DNA of 64,000 nucleotides. Source: Chloroflexota bacterium (GTDB lineage: Bacteria; Chloroflexota; Dormibacteria; Dormibacterales; Dormibacteraceae). A program made the position numbers and the translations under genes. The stretch is taken from assembly GCA_005880915.1 (NCBI GenBank), contig VBIW01000039.1, forward strand, positions 1 to 64,000, in the 5' to 3' direction. The notes below the pieces were generated by a model that searched no databases, was not told the origin of the DNA, and saw only the letters and a list, made by a program, of their open reading frames with translations. Below, piece by piece: positions 32,785-40,961 of the stretch (position 1 is its first letter; each line of letters starts with the position of its first letter).

Positions 32785-33888
32785 ATGATCCTCGCGGAGC
32801 GTCTGCACACCGAGGACAACGTCGCGCGCGAGCTGATCGAGACCGAGCACCTGATCGGCATCCTCCAGCTCAAGGCGAGCCGGCTGGCGGCAGAGCTCTC
32901 CGCGACCAGGCGCTGGGACAGCGAGGGCTACAACAGCGCCGGCGACTGGATGCGCTTCAAGTGCCAGGTCACCAACACGGTTGCGTGGGACCGCATTCGC
33001 GTTGGCGAGGAGCTGCACCGGATGCCCGAGTCGGAGCAGGCGGTCTACGACGGCGAGATCGGCTACGCGCACCTGAAGGTGATGGCGAGGACAGCCGAAG
33101 TCGTGGGCGCGAAATTCGACGAATTGATGCTCTTGCCCCTGGCCAGGGACACTTCTCCCGGAAAGTTCTATTACAAGAGCCTGCATTTCCGGCACGCGGT
33201 CGACGCCAAGGCTTACTGCGCCGAACAGACGGAGCTGGTGGAGAATCGGCGGCTGTCGCTGAGCACCGCGGAAGACGGCTGCCTGCTCGTCAGCGGAGTC
33301 CTCGACCCGGTTGGCGGGGCTGCGGTGCGGACCGCATTGGAGCCGCTGGCGCGCAAGTCGGGGGCTGGCGACGACCGGGAGCTAGAGCGGCGCTATGCCG
33401 ACGCCCTGGTCGAGCTGGCCTGCGGGGGCAAGCCGGCAAATCTTCACGTCACGGCCACAATCGAAACGTTGAAGGGGATGGTTGGCGCCGCAGGAGGGGA
33501 GATGGAGTTCTCGCTTCCACTTTCGTCGTCGACCATCGAGCGCATGGCGTGCGACTGCAGCGTGAGTCGGGTGCTGTTGAGCGAGGAGTCGGTGGTCATC
33601 GACATCGGCCGCTCGCGGCGAGTCATCGCCGGACCGGCGAAGCGGGCCCTAAACGCGCGCGACGGACATTGCGTGTGGCCCGGCTGCGAACGGCCGGCAT
33701 CGTGGTGCGACGGCCATCACCTGGTGCATTGGATTCGCGGTGGCTCGACCGACCTGGACAACCTGGTCCTGCTCTGTCACCGGCATCACTGGAAAGTTCA
33801 TGAGGGCGGCTGGCAATTGGTCAAGACCGACGATCGCGACATCGTGCCGATCGCACCGACGATCACCTTCGGACGCGGACCGGACTAG
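32785..33888 (+). CDS. DUF222 domain protein with C-terminal HNH endonuclease motif (13E12 type)
   Basis: A 367-residue protein of the family repeated in actinobacterial genomes. DUF222 helical domain at residues about 1-250 (HLIGILQLKASRLAAELSATRRWDSEGYNSAGDWM), C-terminal HNH: CVWPGCERPASWCDGHHLVHWIRGGSTDLDNLVLLCHRHHWKVHEGGW. The frame opens at 32704, but the ATG at 32785 is 6 nt after a -10 box with a -35 box 17 bp further up, so it is chosen as a leaderless start. Biological role of the family is not known; some copies lie near mobile DNA, yet nothing mobile is seen here. Confidence 0.88.
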   Translation: MILAERLHTEDNVARELIETEHLIGILQLKASRLAAELSATRRWDSEGYNSAGDWMRFKCQVTNTVAWDRIRVGEELHRMPESEQAVYDGEIGYAHLKVMARTAEVVGAKFDELMLLPLARDTSPGKFYYKSLHFRHAVDAKAYCAEQTELVENRRLSLSTAEDGCLLVSGVLDPVGGAAVRTALEPLARKSGAGDDRELERRYADALVELACGGKPANLHVTATIETLKGMVGAAGGEMEFSLPLSSSTIERMACDCSVSRVLLSEESVVIDIGRSRRVIAGPAKRALNARDGHCVWPGCERPASWCDGHHLVHWIRGGSTDLDNLVLLCHRHHWKVHEGGWQLVKTDDRDIVPIAPTITFGRGPD

Positions 33889-33892
33889 GGAC

Positions 33893-34066
33893 TCAGCACC
33901 CTACGTGGTAATTGCACATCGTGGCGGTGATATTCGAGTACAGGTTCGTCACCTGGTTGCCCGTCAGGAGCAGGGCGATGATCACCACCAGGATGATCAG
34001 GGCCAGGATGAGGGCGTACTCGACCAGGGCCTGACCACGTTGCCTGGACTCGGGGTTGGTCAGCAC
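33893..34066 (-). CDS. Flp/Fap-type pilin, second tandem copy
   Basis: About 57 residues: short leader ending RQRG, then QALVEYALILALIILVVIIALLL, a class III prepilin signature (Gly cleaved before a hydrophobic helix with Glu at +5), ending NLYSNITATMCNYHVGC. The last 17 residues are identical to those of the gene upstream. The frame extends to a GTG at 34084 inside the upstream gene; the GTG at 34066 is equally possible and gives a normal leader length. Normally such pilins are cleaved by a TadV/CpaA peptidase, which is not in this window. Confidence 0.8.
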   Translation of the reverse strand: MLTNPESRQRGQALVEYALILALIILVVIIALLLTGNQVTNLYSNITATMCNYHVGC

Positions 34067-34269
34067 CCCACGTGGTAGTTGCACATCGTCGCGGTGATGT
34101 TGGAGTAGAGGTTTATCAGCTGGCCGCCGGTCACAATCAACGCGATGATCACGATCAGCGCGATCAGGGCAAGGATGAGCGCGTACTCGACCATTCCCTG
34201 GCCCTTTTGGAATCTCTGGATAAATCGATAATGAATCAAGGGATACAAGCGACCTAGAAGCTTAACCAC
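34060..34269 (-). CDS. Flp/Fap-type pilin, first tandem copy
   Basis: A 69-residue prepilin: basic leader (VKLLGRLYPLIHYRFIQRFQKG), processing site G-QGMVE, hydrophobic helix YALILALIALIVIIALIV, short polar C-terminus with the pair C-x5-C (CNYHVGC) that could close a disulfide loop. Its GTG start overlaps the stop of the molybdenum hydroxylase FAD subunit by 8 bp, so it may be read from the same mRNA, though a functional link is not obvious. No Tad/Cpa secretion genes are near. Confidence 0.82.
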   Translation of the reverse strand: MVKLLGRLYPLIHYRFIQRFQKGQGMVEYALILALIALIVIIALIVTGGQLINLYSNITATMCNYHVGC

Positions 34270-35254
34270 CGAGGCCCGCGCGCTGGTCGCTTACCTTCTC
34301 CAACGCCTGCTCCACGACCACCCTGACCATGCGCTTGCGCCAGAAATGGCTCAGGTCGGCGTTGTCGAGCGGCTTGGCGGGTTTGGCTGCGATGTCCGCA
34401 GTTTCGCGGATCGTCTCCTGATCCAGGCGCTTGCCTTTCAGGAAATCTTCAGCCGCCCGCGCCTCGAGCGGGTGGGAGGCGACGGCGGAGAGCACGATCC
34501 GGCAGCCCGCGACGACGTCTCCGTCCAGCTCCACGGCCACCGCCGCGCCGGCGATCGGGAAGTCGATCGAGCCCCGTCGCCGCAACTTGACGTACGCACT
34601 TCGCGTGCCGGCGCCGGCGCTGAGTCGAAGGCTCGTCACGATCTCAGCCGGATGCTTCGCCATGTACTCGATGCCGTCGTCGTTGTAGAGCGCCGCCACG
34701 GGCATCTCGCGCTCGCCGTCCGGCCCGGTGAGGCTGACCGTCCCGCCGAGGGCGATCGCCATCGGCGCGGTGTCGGACGATGAGACGGCCCAGCACCGCG
34801 GGCTGCTCGGTGCGACGAGGCAGATGTCCCCGTCCTTCTTGATGCAGAAGCCCGCGGCCTTCCGCCACTCGTAAGTCATGTCGTAGTAGTTGCATCGCGT
34901 GTCGACGCAGAGGTTGCCGCCGATCGTCCCCGCGTTGCGCAGCGGTGGGGAGGACACAAGGCCGGCCGCCTCGGCGTAGCCGGCGAATCGCGCTGTCAGG
35001 TGCTCGTCGCGCGCGGCCACGGCAAGCGTGACGAGAGCGTCGACGGTGCAATCCGTGGACCCGTTGTGGATGGCTCGGGGCAAGAACTCGAGTCCGATCA
35101 ATGTCTCCACGTCGAACTGCCGGCGCTTAAGCTTGGGGAACAGGTCGGTGCCGCCGGCGACGAACATGGCCCGAGGACCCAGCTCTGCCGCCATGCGCGC
35201 AGCCTCGCGTGCGGTCTTCGGCTGCAGGAACTTGAATCGAGGCAGCCGCAGCAA
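34262..35254 (-). CDS. hcrB: FAD-binding subunit of xanthine-oxidase-family enzyme, 4-hydroxybenzoyl-CoA reductase beta-type
   Basis: A 330-residue CoxM/HcrB-like subunit that passes electrons through FAD. FAD-binding: FVAGGTDLFPKLKRRQ and GTIGGNLCVDTRCNYYDMTYEW. After that an insert of about 40 residues has extra Cys (RCNYY, GFCIKK, DICLVA, PRCWAV), the hallmark of the 4-hydroxybenzoyl-CoA reductase beta subunit, which carries an additional [4Fe-4S] cluster for low-potential electron flow. Start TTG directly after the stop of the large subunit. The symbol is by resemblance; substrate is not proven. Confidence 0.82.
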   Translation of the reverse strand: MLRLPRFKFLQPKTAREAARMAAELGPRAMFVAGGTDLFPKLKRRQFDVETLIGLEFLPRAIHNGSTDCTVDALVTLAVAARDEHLTARFAGYAEAAGLVSSPPLRNAGTIGGNLCVDTRCNYYDMTYEWRKAAGFCIKKDGDICLVAPSSPRCWAVSSSDTAPMAIALGGTVSLTGPDGEREMPVAALYNDDGIEYMAKHPAEIVTSLRLSAGAGTRSAYVKLRRRGSIDFPIAGAAVAVELDGDVVAGCRIVLSAVASHPLEARAAEDFLKGKRLDQETIRETADIAAKPAKPLDNADLSHFWRKRMVRVVVEQALEKVSDQRAGLGG

Positions 35255-37576
35255 TCAGCAGGTCCCTTCCTGGTGCGCGACCCGCCCATCTTTCCCTGGC
35301 GGTGCGACCTTGATGGTCTCTGGATATGGAATCGATGGAAAGCGCGGCGGGCCGTAGCGCGGGGGTTCGCCTTTCTCCTTTCGTCGCAGTGCCTCGACGA
35401 CTTTCTCCGGGGTGACAGGGATCTCGTCGATCCACACTCCGAGCGCGTCGTACACGGCGGAACAGACCGCCGGCGGGACAGGAAGCAGCGGACCTTGTCC
35501 AGCCTCCTTCGCGCCGTAAGGACCCTCCGGATCGATCGTCTCGACGATGAAGGTCTCGACCTCCGGCATGTCGAGGAAGGTCGGTGACTTGTACTCGAGC
35601 ATCGAGGGCCATTTGTGCAGGCCCTTGCGAAACGTCTGCTCCTCCATCAGCGCCTCGCCCAGGCCCATGTACACGCTGCCTTCGATCTGCCCCTCGACCA
35701 GCAGCGGGTTGATGGCACGTCCGACGTCGTGGGCGATCCATACCTTGTTGACCCGCGTGAGGCCGGTGCGGGCGTCGGCGTCGAGGTCGACCACGCAGGC
35801 CGAGTAGCTGTAGGCGGGGCTGGGTCCGACGCCGGAGCCCTTGTACGGGCCGGCGATCTTCGGCGGCGTGTAGCTTCCGGCGGTCGTCAGCGTGCCGAAG
35901 CGAGCCTCCGCCAGCACGCTTGCCTCTTCGAATGAAACGTCGTCGTATTTGCGGCCGCTTGCCTCGACGGCCTCCACCAGCAGGGCACGCATCTTCCGCG
36001 CTGCTTCGAGGGCCGCGTTGCCCGCCATGAACGTCACGCGCGATGAGTAGGAGCCGAGGTCGATTGGTGTCGTGTCGGTATCGGCGGTGACCAACCTAAC
36101 GTCCGCGGCCTGGAGACCGAGCTCTTCCGCCACGATCATCGCCAGGACCGAGTCCGAGCCCTGGCCGATGTCCATGGCGCCACAAAACGCCGTCACGCCA
36201 CCGCGGTCGACCTTGATCTGGACCTCGGAGTGCGGCATGTCGTTCCAGTAGATGGCGGTGCCGGCGCCCGACAGGTAGCTCGAGATGGCGAAACCCATGC
36301 CGTGCCCTGGCCGCCTCTCTCGCTCGTGGTAGTGAGACGCGCGTGTGACCTTGTCCGTGCACTCGTCGAGGCCGCACGATGTGACCCGCAGCCAGTTCAC
36401 GGTCCGCGTGTTCGGCTTCACGAAGTTGCGCCGCTTGAGCTCGACCGGATCGAGTCCGATATCCCGCGCGATCTTCTCCAGGTGTAGCTCCAGGGCGAAA
36501 CGCGGCTGTGGGGTGCCGTGCCCGCGCTTGGGACCGCAGGGCGGCTTGTTGGTGAACACCCTGCAGCCCTCGAATCGGTAAGCAGGGATGTCATAGGTCA
36601 CGGTCTGCAGGGCGCCCGTATAGAAGGTCGAGGCGACTCCGTACGAGCCGTACGCGCCGCCATCGAGCGCGCTCTTGAAATGCATGGCGGTGATCCGACC
36701 GTCCGCGGTGACGCCGGTGCGGACCCACATCAGCACCGGATGGCGGCCGCGATGCGCGTAGAAGACCTCTTCGCGAGTGAGCGTGCACTTGACCGGCCTT
36801 CCGGTGAGCATCGCGAGCTTGCTGACGATGATCTCGTGTGCGAACGGATCGGTCTTGCCGCCAAAGCCGCCGCCATGCGCGGCGCCGATGACCCGGATTC
36901 TGTTCATGGGCAGCTCGAGCACCTTGGCCAGCGCGCGATGCACGTAGTGCACCACCTGCGTCGAAGACCAGAGCGTCAATCTCCCGTCCACAAAAGTTGC
37001 GATTGCGCTGTGCTGCTCCATAGGGAGGTGTGTGTTGCCCTGGAAGAAGAACACGTCCTCTCTAATGTGATCAGCTCGCGTGAAGCCGCCCTCGACGTCG
37101 CCGAACTCGAGCGCGACGAGCTTGTGGATGTTGTGCGGGCCTCCGTAGTCCTGGATGCGCTCGTCCTTCGGCTCTTGCAGTGCGGCGTCGATCGACATCA
37201 CCGGGTCGAGCACCTCGTACTCGACCTTTATCGCGTCGCACGCGGCAGCCGCGATCTCCTCTTCGGTTGCTGCAACCGCGGCGATGGGATCGCCGACGTA
37301 GCGCACCTTCTCGTGCTCGAGTGCTCGCTCGTCCTGAGTCACGGGCAGGATGCCGAACTTGATCGGGAGGTCTACGCCGGTGATCACGGCAAGCACGCCC
37401 GGGATGCGGCGCGCAGCAGACGTGTCGATCGAAAGGATGCGCGCGTGTGGGTGCGGGCTGCGCATGATCCTGCAGTGAAGGGTCCGAGGCGGGAGCATGT
37501 CGTCGGCGTAGACGGCGCGACCGGTGACCTTGCTCACAGCGTCGACCTTCGGAAGAGGTTTGCCGACTACATTCAT
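35255..37576 (-). CDS. hcrA: Molybdopterin-binding large subunit, 4-hydroxybenzoyl-CoA reductase type
   Basis: A 773-residue catalytic subunit binding the molybdopterin cofactor. Seen: VSKVTGRAVYADDMLPP, GGGFGGKTDPFAHE (Moco-binding), TNKPPCGPKRGHGTPQPRFALE where aerobic xanthine oxidases have a GAFRGFG motif, QGSDSVLAMIVAEEL, and C-terminal GPYGAKEAGQGPLLPVPPAV with the catalytic Glu. The PKRGHGTPQ variant agrees with 4-hydroxybenzoyl-CoA reductases. ATG at 37574-37576 overlaps the small-subunit stop as ATGA; the longer upstream frame is inside that gene. Confidence 0.87.
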   Translation of the reverse strand: MNVVGKPLPKVDAVSKVTGRAVYADDMLPPRTLHCRIMRSPHPHARILSIDTSAARRIPGVLAVITGVDLPIKFGILPVTQDERALEHEKVRYVGDPIAAVAATEEEIAAAACDAIKVEYEVLDPVMSIDAALQEPKDERIQDYGGPHNIHKLVALEFGDVEGGFTRADHIREDVFFFQGNTHLPMEQHSAIATFVDGRLTLWSSTQVVHYVHRALAKVLELPMNRIRVIGAAHGGGFGGKTDPFAHEIIVSKLAMLTGRPVKCTLTREEVFYAHRGRHPVLMWVRTGVTADGRITAMHFKSALDGGAYGSYGVASTFYTGALQTVTYDIPAYRFEGCRVFTNKPPCGPKRGHGTPQPRFALELHLEKIARDIGLDPVELKRRNFVKPNTRTVNWLRVTSCGLDECTDKVTRASHYHERERRPGHGMGFAISSYLSGAGTAIYWNDMPHSEVQIKVDRGGVTAFCGAMDIGQGSDSVLAMIVAEELGLQAADVRLVTADTDTTPIDLGSYSSRVTFMAGNAALEAARKMRALLVEAVEASGRKYDDVSFEEASVLAEARFGTLTTAGSYTPPKIAGPYKGSGVGPSPAYSYSACVVDLDADARTGLTRVNKVWIAHDVGRAINPLLVEGQIEGSVYMGLGEALMEEQTFRKGLHKWPSMLEYKSPTFLDMPEVETFIVETIDPEGPYGAKEAGQGPLLPVPPAVCSAVYDALGVWIDEIPVTPEKVVEALRRKEKGEPPRYGPPRFPSIPYPETIKVAPPGKDGRVAHQEGTC

Positions 37577-38067
37577 CGCATTCTTTCCGCGGCCATCTCG
37601 ACGGCGTCGAGGATCTTCGCGTAGCCCGTGCACCTGCAGAGGTTCCCAGCGAGGGCCTCTCGGATCTCGTCGCGCGATGGCCTCGCATTGGCCTCGAGCA
37701 GGGACCTGGCAGAGAGCAGGATGCCGGGCGTGCAGTAGCCGCACTGCGCCGCGCCGAGCTCGGCGAAAGACTCCTGCAGCGGGTGCAGCTCCGAGCCTCG
37801 CGCCATCCCCTCAACAGTCATCACGGCTCGACCCTGGATCTGGATCGGAAGCACGAGGCAGCTCAGCTCGGGCTTGCCATCCACAAGCACCGTGCAGGTG
37901 CCGCACTCGCCCAGCTCGCACCCGTGCTTGGTGCCCGTGAGCTGCATGTCCTCGCGCAGGACCTCGAGCAGCGTCTTGTGCACTGGCACGAGCAGCTCTC
38001 GTCGCTCCCCGTTGACGTCGAGTACGAGCACGATCCGCTCGACCTCGCGCGTGACCTCATCCCTCAT
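37573..38067 (-). CDS. hcrC: [2Fe-2S] small subunit of xanthine-oxidase-family enzyme
   Basis: A 164-residue iron-sulfur subunit. Plant-type cluster motif GTKHGCELGECGTCTVLVDGKPELSC and the second cluster CGYCTPGILLSARSLL, AGNLCRCTGYAKILDAV. The ATG at 38065-38067 overlaps the HAD gene stop (ATGA), and its own stop overlaps the large-subunit start, giving the gene order HAD, small, large, FAD, then pilins. Electrons run FAD, [4Fe-4S], [2Fe-2S], Mo in reductase direction. Confidence 0.92.
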   Translation of the reverse strand: MRDEVTREVERIVLVLDVNGERRELLVPVHKTLLEVLREDMQLTGTKHGCELGECGTCTVLVDGKPELSCLVLPIQIQGRAVMTVEGMARGSELHPLQESFAELGAAQCGYCTPGILLSARSLLEANARPSRDEIREALAGNLCRCTGYAKILDAVEMAAERMR

Positions 38068-38822
38068 GCGTAACCGAGCATATCCCTGAGCGCGCGGGCG
38101 CATGCCCACAGATCAGGAGCCACCGCGTGCGCACGGCTGGATGTCGGTTTCGGGTCGTCCGGATACACGAGGATCGTTTGCATCCCAAGGGCGAGCGCGG
38201 GCTCGATGTCGTTCTCTTCGCGGTTGCCGATGACGACGCAGTGATCCGCCGGGACGCTGGCCCAACGCATGGCCATCTCGAAGACGGCTGGGTGAGGTTT
38301 CAGGTGACCGGCATCGACCGATGTGACGATGGCGTCGATGTATTCAGCCATCCCAAGAATCCGGAAGTCGTCCCAGTAGCTGCCGGCGTCGCGCCAGTAC
38401 GTGTTGCTCGTGATTACCGTCCGCAGGCCGAGCTCGCGAATCGTCCGCAGCAGCTCTACCGCCCCGGTAAGCGGTTGGAATGCGTCATGGACTGGGATAG
38501 CCATCGCGCGGCGAAGGCGCGAGACCGTTTGGTCGTCGGATTGGAGACCCTGGCGCGCCAGGCAGCCATTGATCAGCTCCACAGCGTCGACGACCATCAC
38601 GGACTCGGTCGTGATGGTGCGAGCTTCGTCGCCTGGCCGGCTGCTCCGAAGCAGATCTTCGATCAGGCTCTCGATGACGACTGCGTCGTGGCCGGCCATC
38701 GCGGCCGCGATCCGTTCACGGCGTCCTTGGCCGTCGGCCTGGCGGATCGGCCACGAATTGGGCCACAGCGTGCCGCCCACATCGATGAAGGCGACTTCTA
38801 GGGCTTTTGTTCGCCTCCCCAC
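38064..38822 (-). CDS. HAD-family hydrolase
   Basis: A haloacid-dehalogenase fold phosphatase-like protein, about 252 residues. Motif I FIDVGGTLWPN (DxxGT; the second Asp of the usual DxDGT is Gly here), motif II TVITSNTYW, motif III Lys in HLKPHPAVF, motif IV CVVIGNREENDIEPALALGM. Loss of the second motif I Asp is unusual for a phosphatase and may mean another reaction. The likely GTG start (38820-38822) lies in a palindromic repeat; a second GTG at 38852 is possible. It heads the molybdenum hydroxylase operon through a 4-bp overlap. Confidence 0.78.
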   Translation of the reverse strand: MGRRTKALEVAFIDVGGTLWPNSWPIRQADGQGRRERIAAAMAGHDAVVIESLIEDLLRSSRPGDEARTITTESVMVVDAVELINGCLARQGLQSDDQTVSRLRRAMAIPVHDAFQPLTGAVELLRTIRELGLRTVITSNTYWRDAGSYWDDFRILGMAEYIDAIVTSVDAGHLKPHPAVFEMAMRWASVPADHCVVIGNREENDIEPALALGMQTILVYPDDPKPTSSRAHAVAPDLWACARALRDMLGYA

Positions 38823-38834
38823 TCGCTGGGGAGG
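38814..38834. repeat. Short palindromic repeat at the HAD start
   Basis: CCTCCCC-actcgct-GGGGAGG hairpin, related to families A and B. On the minus strand its GTG is the probable start codon of the HAD gene. Confidence 0.7.
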
Positions 38835-38901
38835 CTGGCCACGGCCGCTCACGGCCCTGGCCTGATGGGGGCGCTTGATCTGGCAATCACGGCGGTCACT
38901 C

Positions 38902-38907
38902 TATGAT
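38902..38907 (+). promoter_or_regulatory. -10 box of aroC, leaderless start
   Basis: TATGAT followed by 7 nt (CGCCTCC) and the ATG at 38915. The in-frame ATG at 38903 overlaps this box and therefore cannot be in an mRNA starting from it. Confidence 0.65.
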
Positions 38908-38914
38908 CGCCTCC

Positions 38915-40069
38915 ATGCTCAGGTGGCTGACTTCAGGCGAGTCGCACGGTCCTCAGCTGACCGTCGTGATCGAGGGTCTGCCGGCCGGTCTCGAGATCAG
39001 CGAGGAAGACCTTCGCCGCGACCTCGCGCGCAGGCAGGGTGGCCACGGCCGCGGTGGGCGGCAGAAGATCGAGACGGACGTCGCGCGGATCGTCAGCGGC
39101 GTGCGGGGCGGATTCACCATCGGCAGCCCCGTGACGCTCGTCCTCGAGAACAAGGACCACGTGAACTGGACGGCGCAGATGACGGCGGCCAAAGAGGGTT
39201 ATGAGCCGAAGGTCGTCACCCGGCTGCGGCCAGGCCATGCCGACCTGGCGGGCGCCCTCAAGTACGGACACACGGACATCCGCAACGTGCTGGAACGCTC
39301 ATCGGCGCGCGAGACGGCGACGCGCGTGGCTGCAGGCGGAGTCGCGCGCAAGCTGCTGGCCAATTTCGGGGTCGAGATCCTCAGCTTCACCCAGTCCATC
39401 GGCACGATTGATATCGGCTTCGAGGGCTGCGATCCGGACACCGTGAAAGTCGAGGAGATCGAAGCGTCCCCGGTCCGCTGTCCAGACCCCGCCGCGTCGA
39501 ACCGGATGGTGGCCGAGATCGACGAGGTGGCCGAGCTGGGCGACACGCTGGGTGGGACGTTTCGCGTCATCGCCCGCGGCCTGCCGGTCGGGCTCGGCAG
39601 CTACGTGCACTGGGACCGCAAGCTCGACGGGCGCCTTGCGCAGGCTGTGCTGTCGATCAATGCGATCAAGGCGGTGGAGTTCGGCGCCGGCTTTGAGGGC
39701 GTCGAGCGACGCGGTTCGGAATATCACGACCAGATCGATTACGAGGGCGGTCGCTTCCGCCACCTCACCAACCGCGCGGGTGGCCTTACCGGCGGTGTGA
39801 CGAACGGTGAGCCGATCGACCTCCGCGTCGCGATCAAGCCGATCTCGACGATGAAGAAGCCGATGCAGTCGATCGACCTGAACACAAAGGAAAGGACCGA
39901 GGCGCACTACGAGCGCAGCGATGTCTGCGTGGTGCCGGCCGCGGGGGTGATCGGGGAGGCGGTTGTCGCGCTGACCCTGGCCGAGGCTTTCCTCGAAAAA
40001 TTCGGCGGCGACTCGATGGCCGAGCTGGAGCGCAACTACCGCTCCTACATGGAATCGATCGCTCAATAA
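38915..40069 (+). CDS. aroC: Chorismate synthase
   Basis: Last enzyme of the shikimate pathway; converts EPSP to chorismate with reduced FMN. The 384-residue product starts MLRWLTSGESHGPQLTVVIEG, with GGHGRGGRQKIE, RPGHADLAGALKYGHTDIRNVLERSSARETA, and GGLTGGVTNGEPI, all chorismate synthase signatures. The ATG at 38915 is preferred over the one at 38903 because it gives the family N-terminus and a -10 box lies 7 nt before it. Followed by CoA-transferase genes 4 bp downstream. Supplies chorismate for aromatics and menaquinone. Confidence 0.97.
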   Translation: MLRWLTSGESHGPQLTVVIEGLPAGLEISEEDLRRDLARRQGGHGRGGRQKIETDVARIVSGVRGGFTIGSPVTLVLENKDHVNWTAQMTAAKEGYEPKVVTRLRPGHADLAGALKYGHTDIRNVLERSSARETATRVAAGGVARKLLANFGVEILSFTQSIGTIDIGFEGCDPDTVKVEEIEASPVRCPDPAASNRMVAEIDEVAELGDTLGGTFRVIARGLPVGLGSYVHWDRKLDGRLAQAVLSINAIKAVEFGAGFEGVERRGSEYHDQIDYEGGRFRHLTNRAGGLTGGVTNGEPIDLRVAIKPISTMKKPMQSIDLNTKERTEAHYERSDVCVVPAAGVIGEAVVALTLAEAFLEKFGGDSMAELERNYRSYMESIAQ

Positions 40070-40073
40070 CGAC

Positions 40074-40961
40074 GTGAAAGTCATGTCGATGGCGCAGGCC
40101 ATCGAGCGATTCGTGTCCGATGGCGCCACAGTGGCGATGGGCACCGCCCTCGAGCCCCTCATCCCTTTCGCCGCCGGGCACGAGATGATCCGGCAGGGCC
40201 GGCGCAACCTCGAGCTGGTCGGGCCCATCTCGGATTCCTTGTTCGACCAGCTCATCGGCGCAGGGTGCGTGCGCCGCGTCACCGCCGCCTGGGTCGGCAA
40301 CGTGTCCGAGGGTCTCGGCCACTGCTACCGGCGAGCCTGCGAGCATGGGGTCCCACGTTCGCTCGAAGTGCACGACCACTCGAATTTCTCGATCTCCCTC
40401 GCGCTTTGGGCGGCGGCGTGGAACGTGCCGAGCCTGCCCACGCGAACCCTCCTGGGCAGTGAAATCCTGCTCACCAATCCCGGCCTGGCGGTGGCCGGCG
40501 ACCTGGTCCAGGTGAGCGCGGTGCGGCCTGATGTCGCGATCGTGCATGTACAGCGCGCGGACGAGCTGGGGCGGGCGCACGCGTGGGGGCCGCTCGGCAT
40601 CAGCGAGGAAGCCGGCCTGGCCGCCGAGCGGGTGATCGTCAGCTGCGAGGAGCTGGTCGACGCGAGCGTGACCCTGAGCGACCCGAACCGAATCCTGTTC
40701 CCGGAGACGAAAGTCGTCGCGGTGGTGCATGAGGCGGGCGGTGCGCATCCCTCGCCAGTGCAGGGGTTCTTTAGGCGCGACCACGCGTTCTATCGCGACT
40801 ACGCCGAACGGTCGCGCACCGCCGACGGCTTCGAGTCGTGGTTGAGGGAATGGGTCCTCGAATTTCGTGACCGAGCGTCGTACCTCGGGCGTCTCGACGT
40901 CGAGTCGCTTCGCATCAAGAGCCACCGGCTTTCTGCACCGGCGGACTTCGGTGACGACTGA
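40074..40961 (+). CDS. CoA-transferase family I subunit A (glutaconate/IpdA type)
   Basis: A 295-residue alpha subunit. Seen: SMAQAIERFVSDGATVAMGTALEPLIPFAAGHEMIRQGRRNLELVGPI, and VSAVRPDVAIVHVQRADELGRAHAWGPLGISEEAGLAAERVIVSCEELVD, then EAGGAHPSPVQGFFRRDHAFYRDYAE. The last part resembles IpdA, the alpha subunit of an actinobacterial steroid-ring hydrolase, more than acetate CoA-transferases. It overlaps the beta-subunit gene. GTG at 40074 is 4 bp after aroC. Substrate open: glutaconate, a steroid ring fragment, or an aromatic-derived acid. Confidence 0.82.
   Translation: MKVMSMAQAIERFVSDGATVAMGTALEPLIPFAAGHEMIRQGRRNLELVGPISDSLFDQLIGAGCVRRVTAAWVGNVSEGLGHCYRRACEHGVPRSLEVHDHSNFSISLALWAAAWNVPSLPTRTLLGSEILLTNPGLAVAGDLVQVSAVRPDVAIVHVQRADELGRAHAWGPLGISEEAGLAAERVIVSCEELVDASVTLSDPNRILFPETKVVAVVHEAGGAHPSPVQGFFRRDHAFYRDYAERSRTADGFESWLREWVLEFRDRASYLGRLDVESLRIKSHRLSAPADFGDD

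Noticed and set aside
32785-33888. DUF222/HNH gene as a mobile intron or homing endonuclease unit
   Set aside because: No intron or intein boundaries, no inverted repeats and an own leaderless promoter; the family is common as a stand-alone gene.
38903-38905. Upstream ATG as the start of chorismate synthase
   Set aside because: It overlaps the TATGAT -10 box and would add four residues not seen in the family; the ATG at 38915 fits both promoter and protein.
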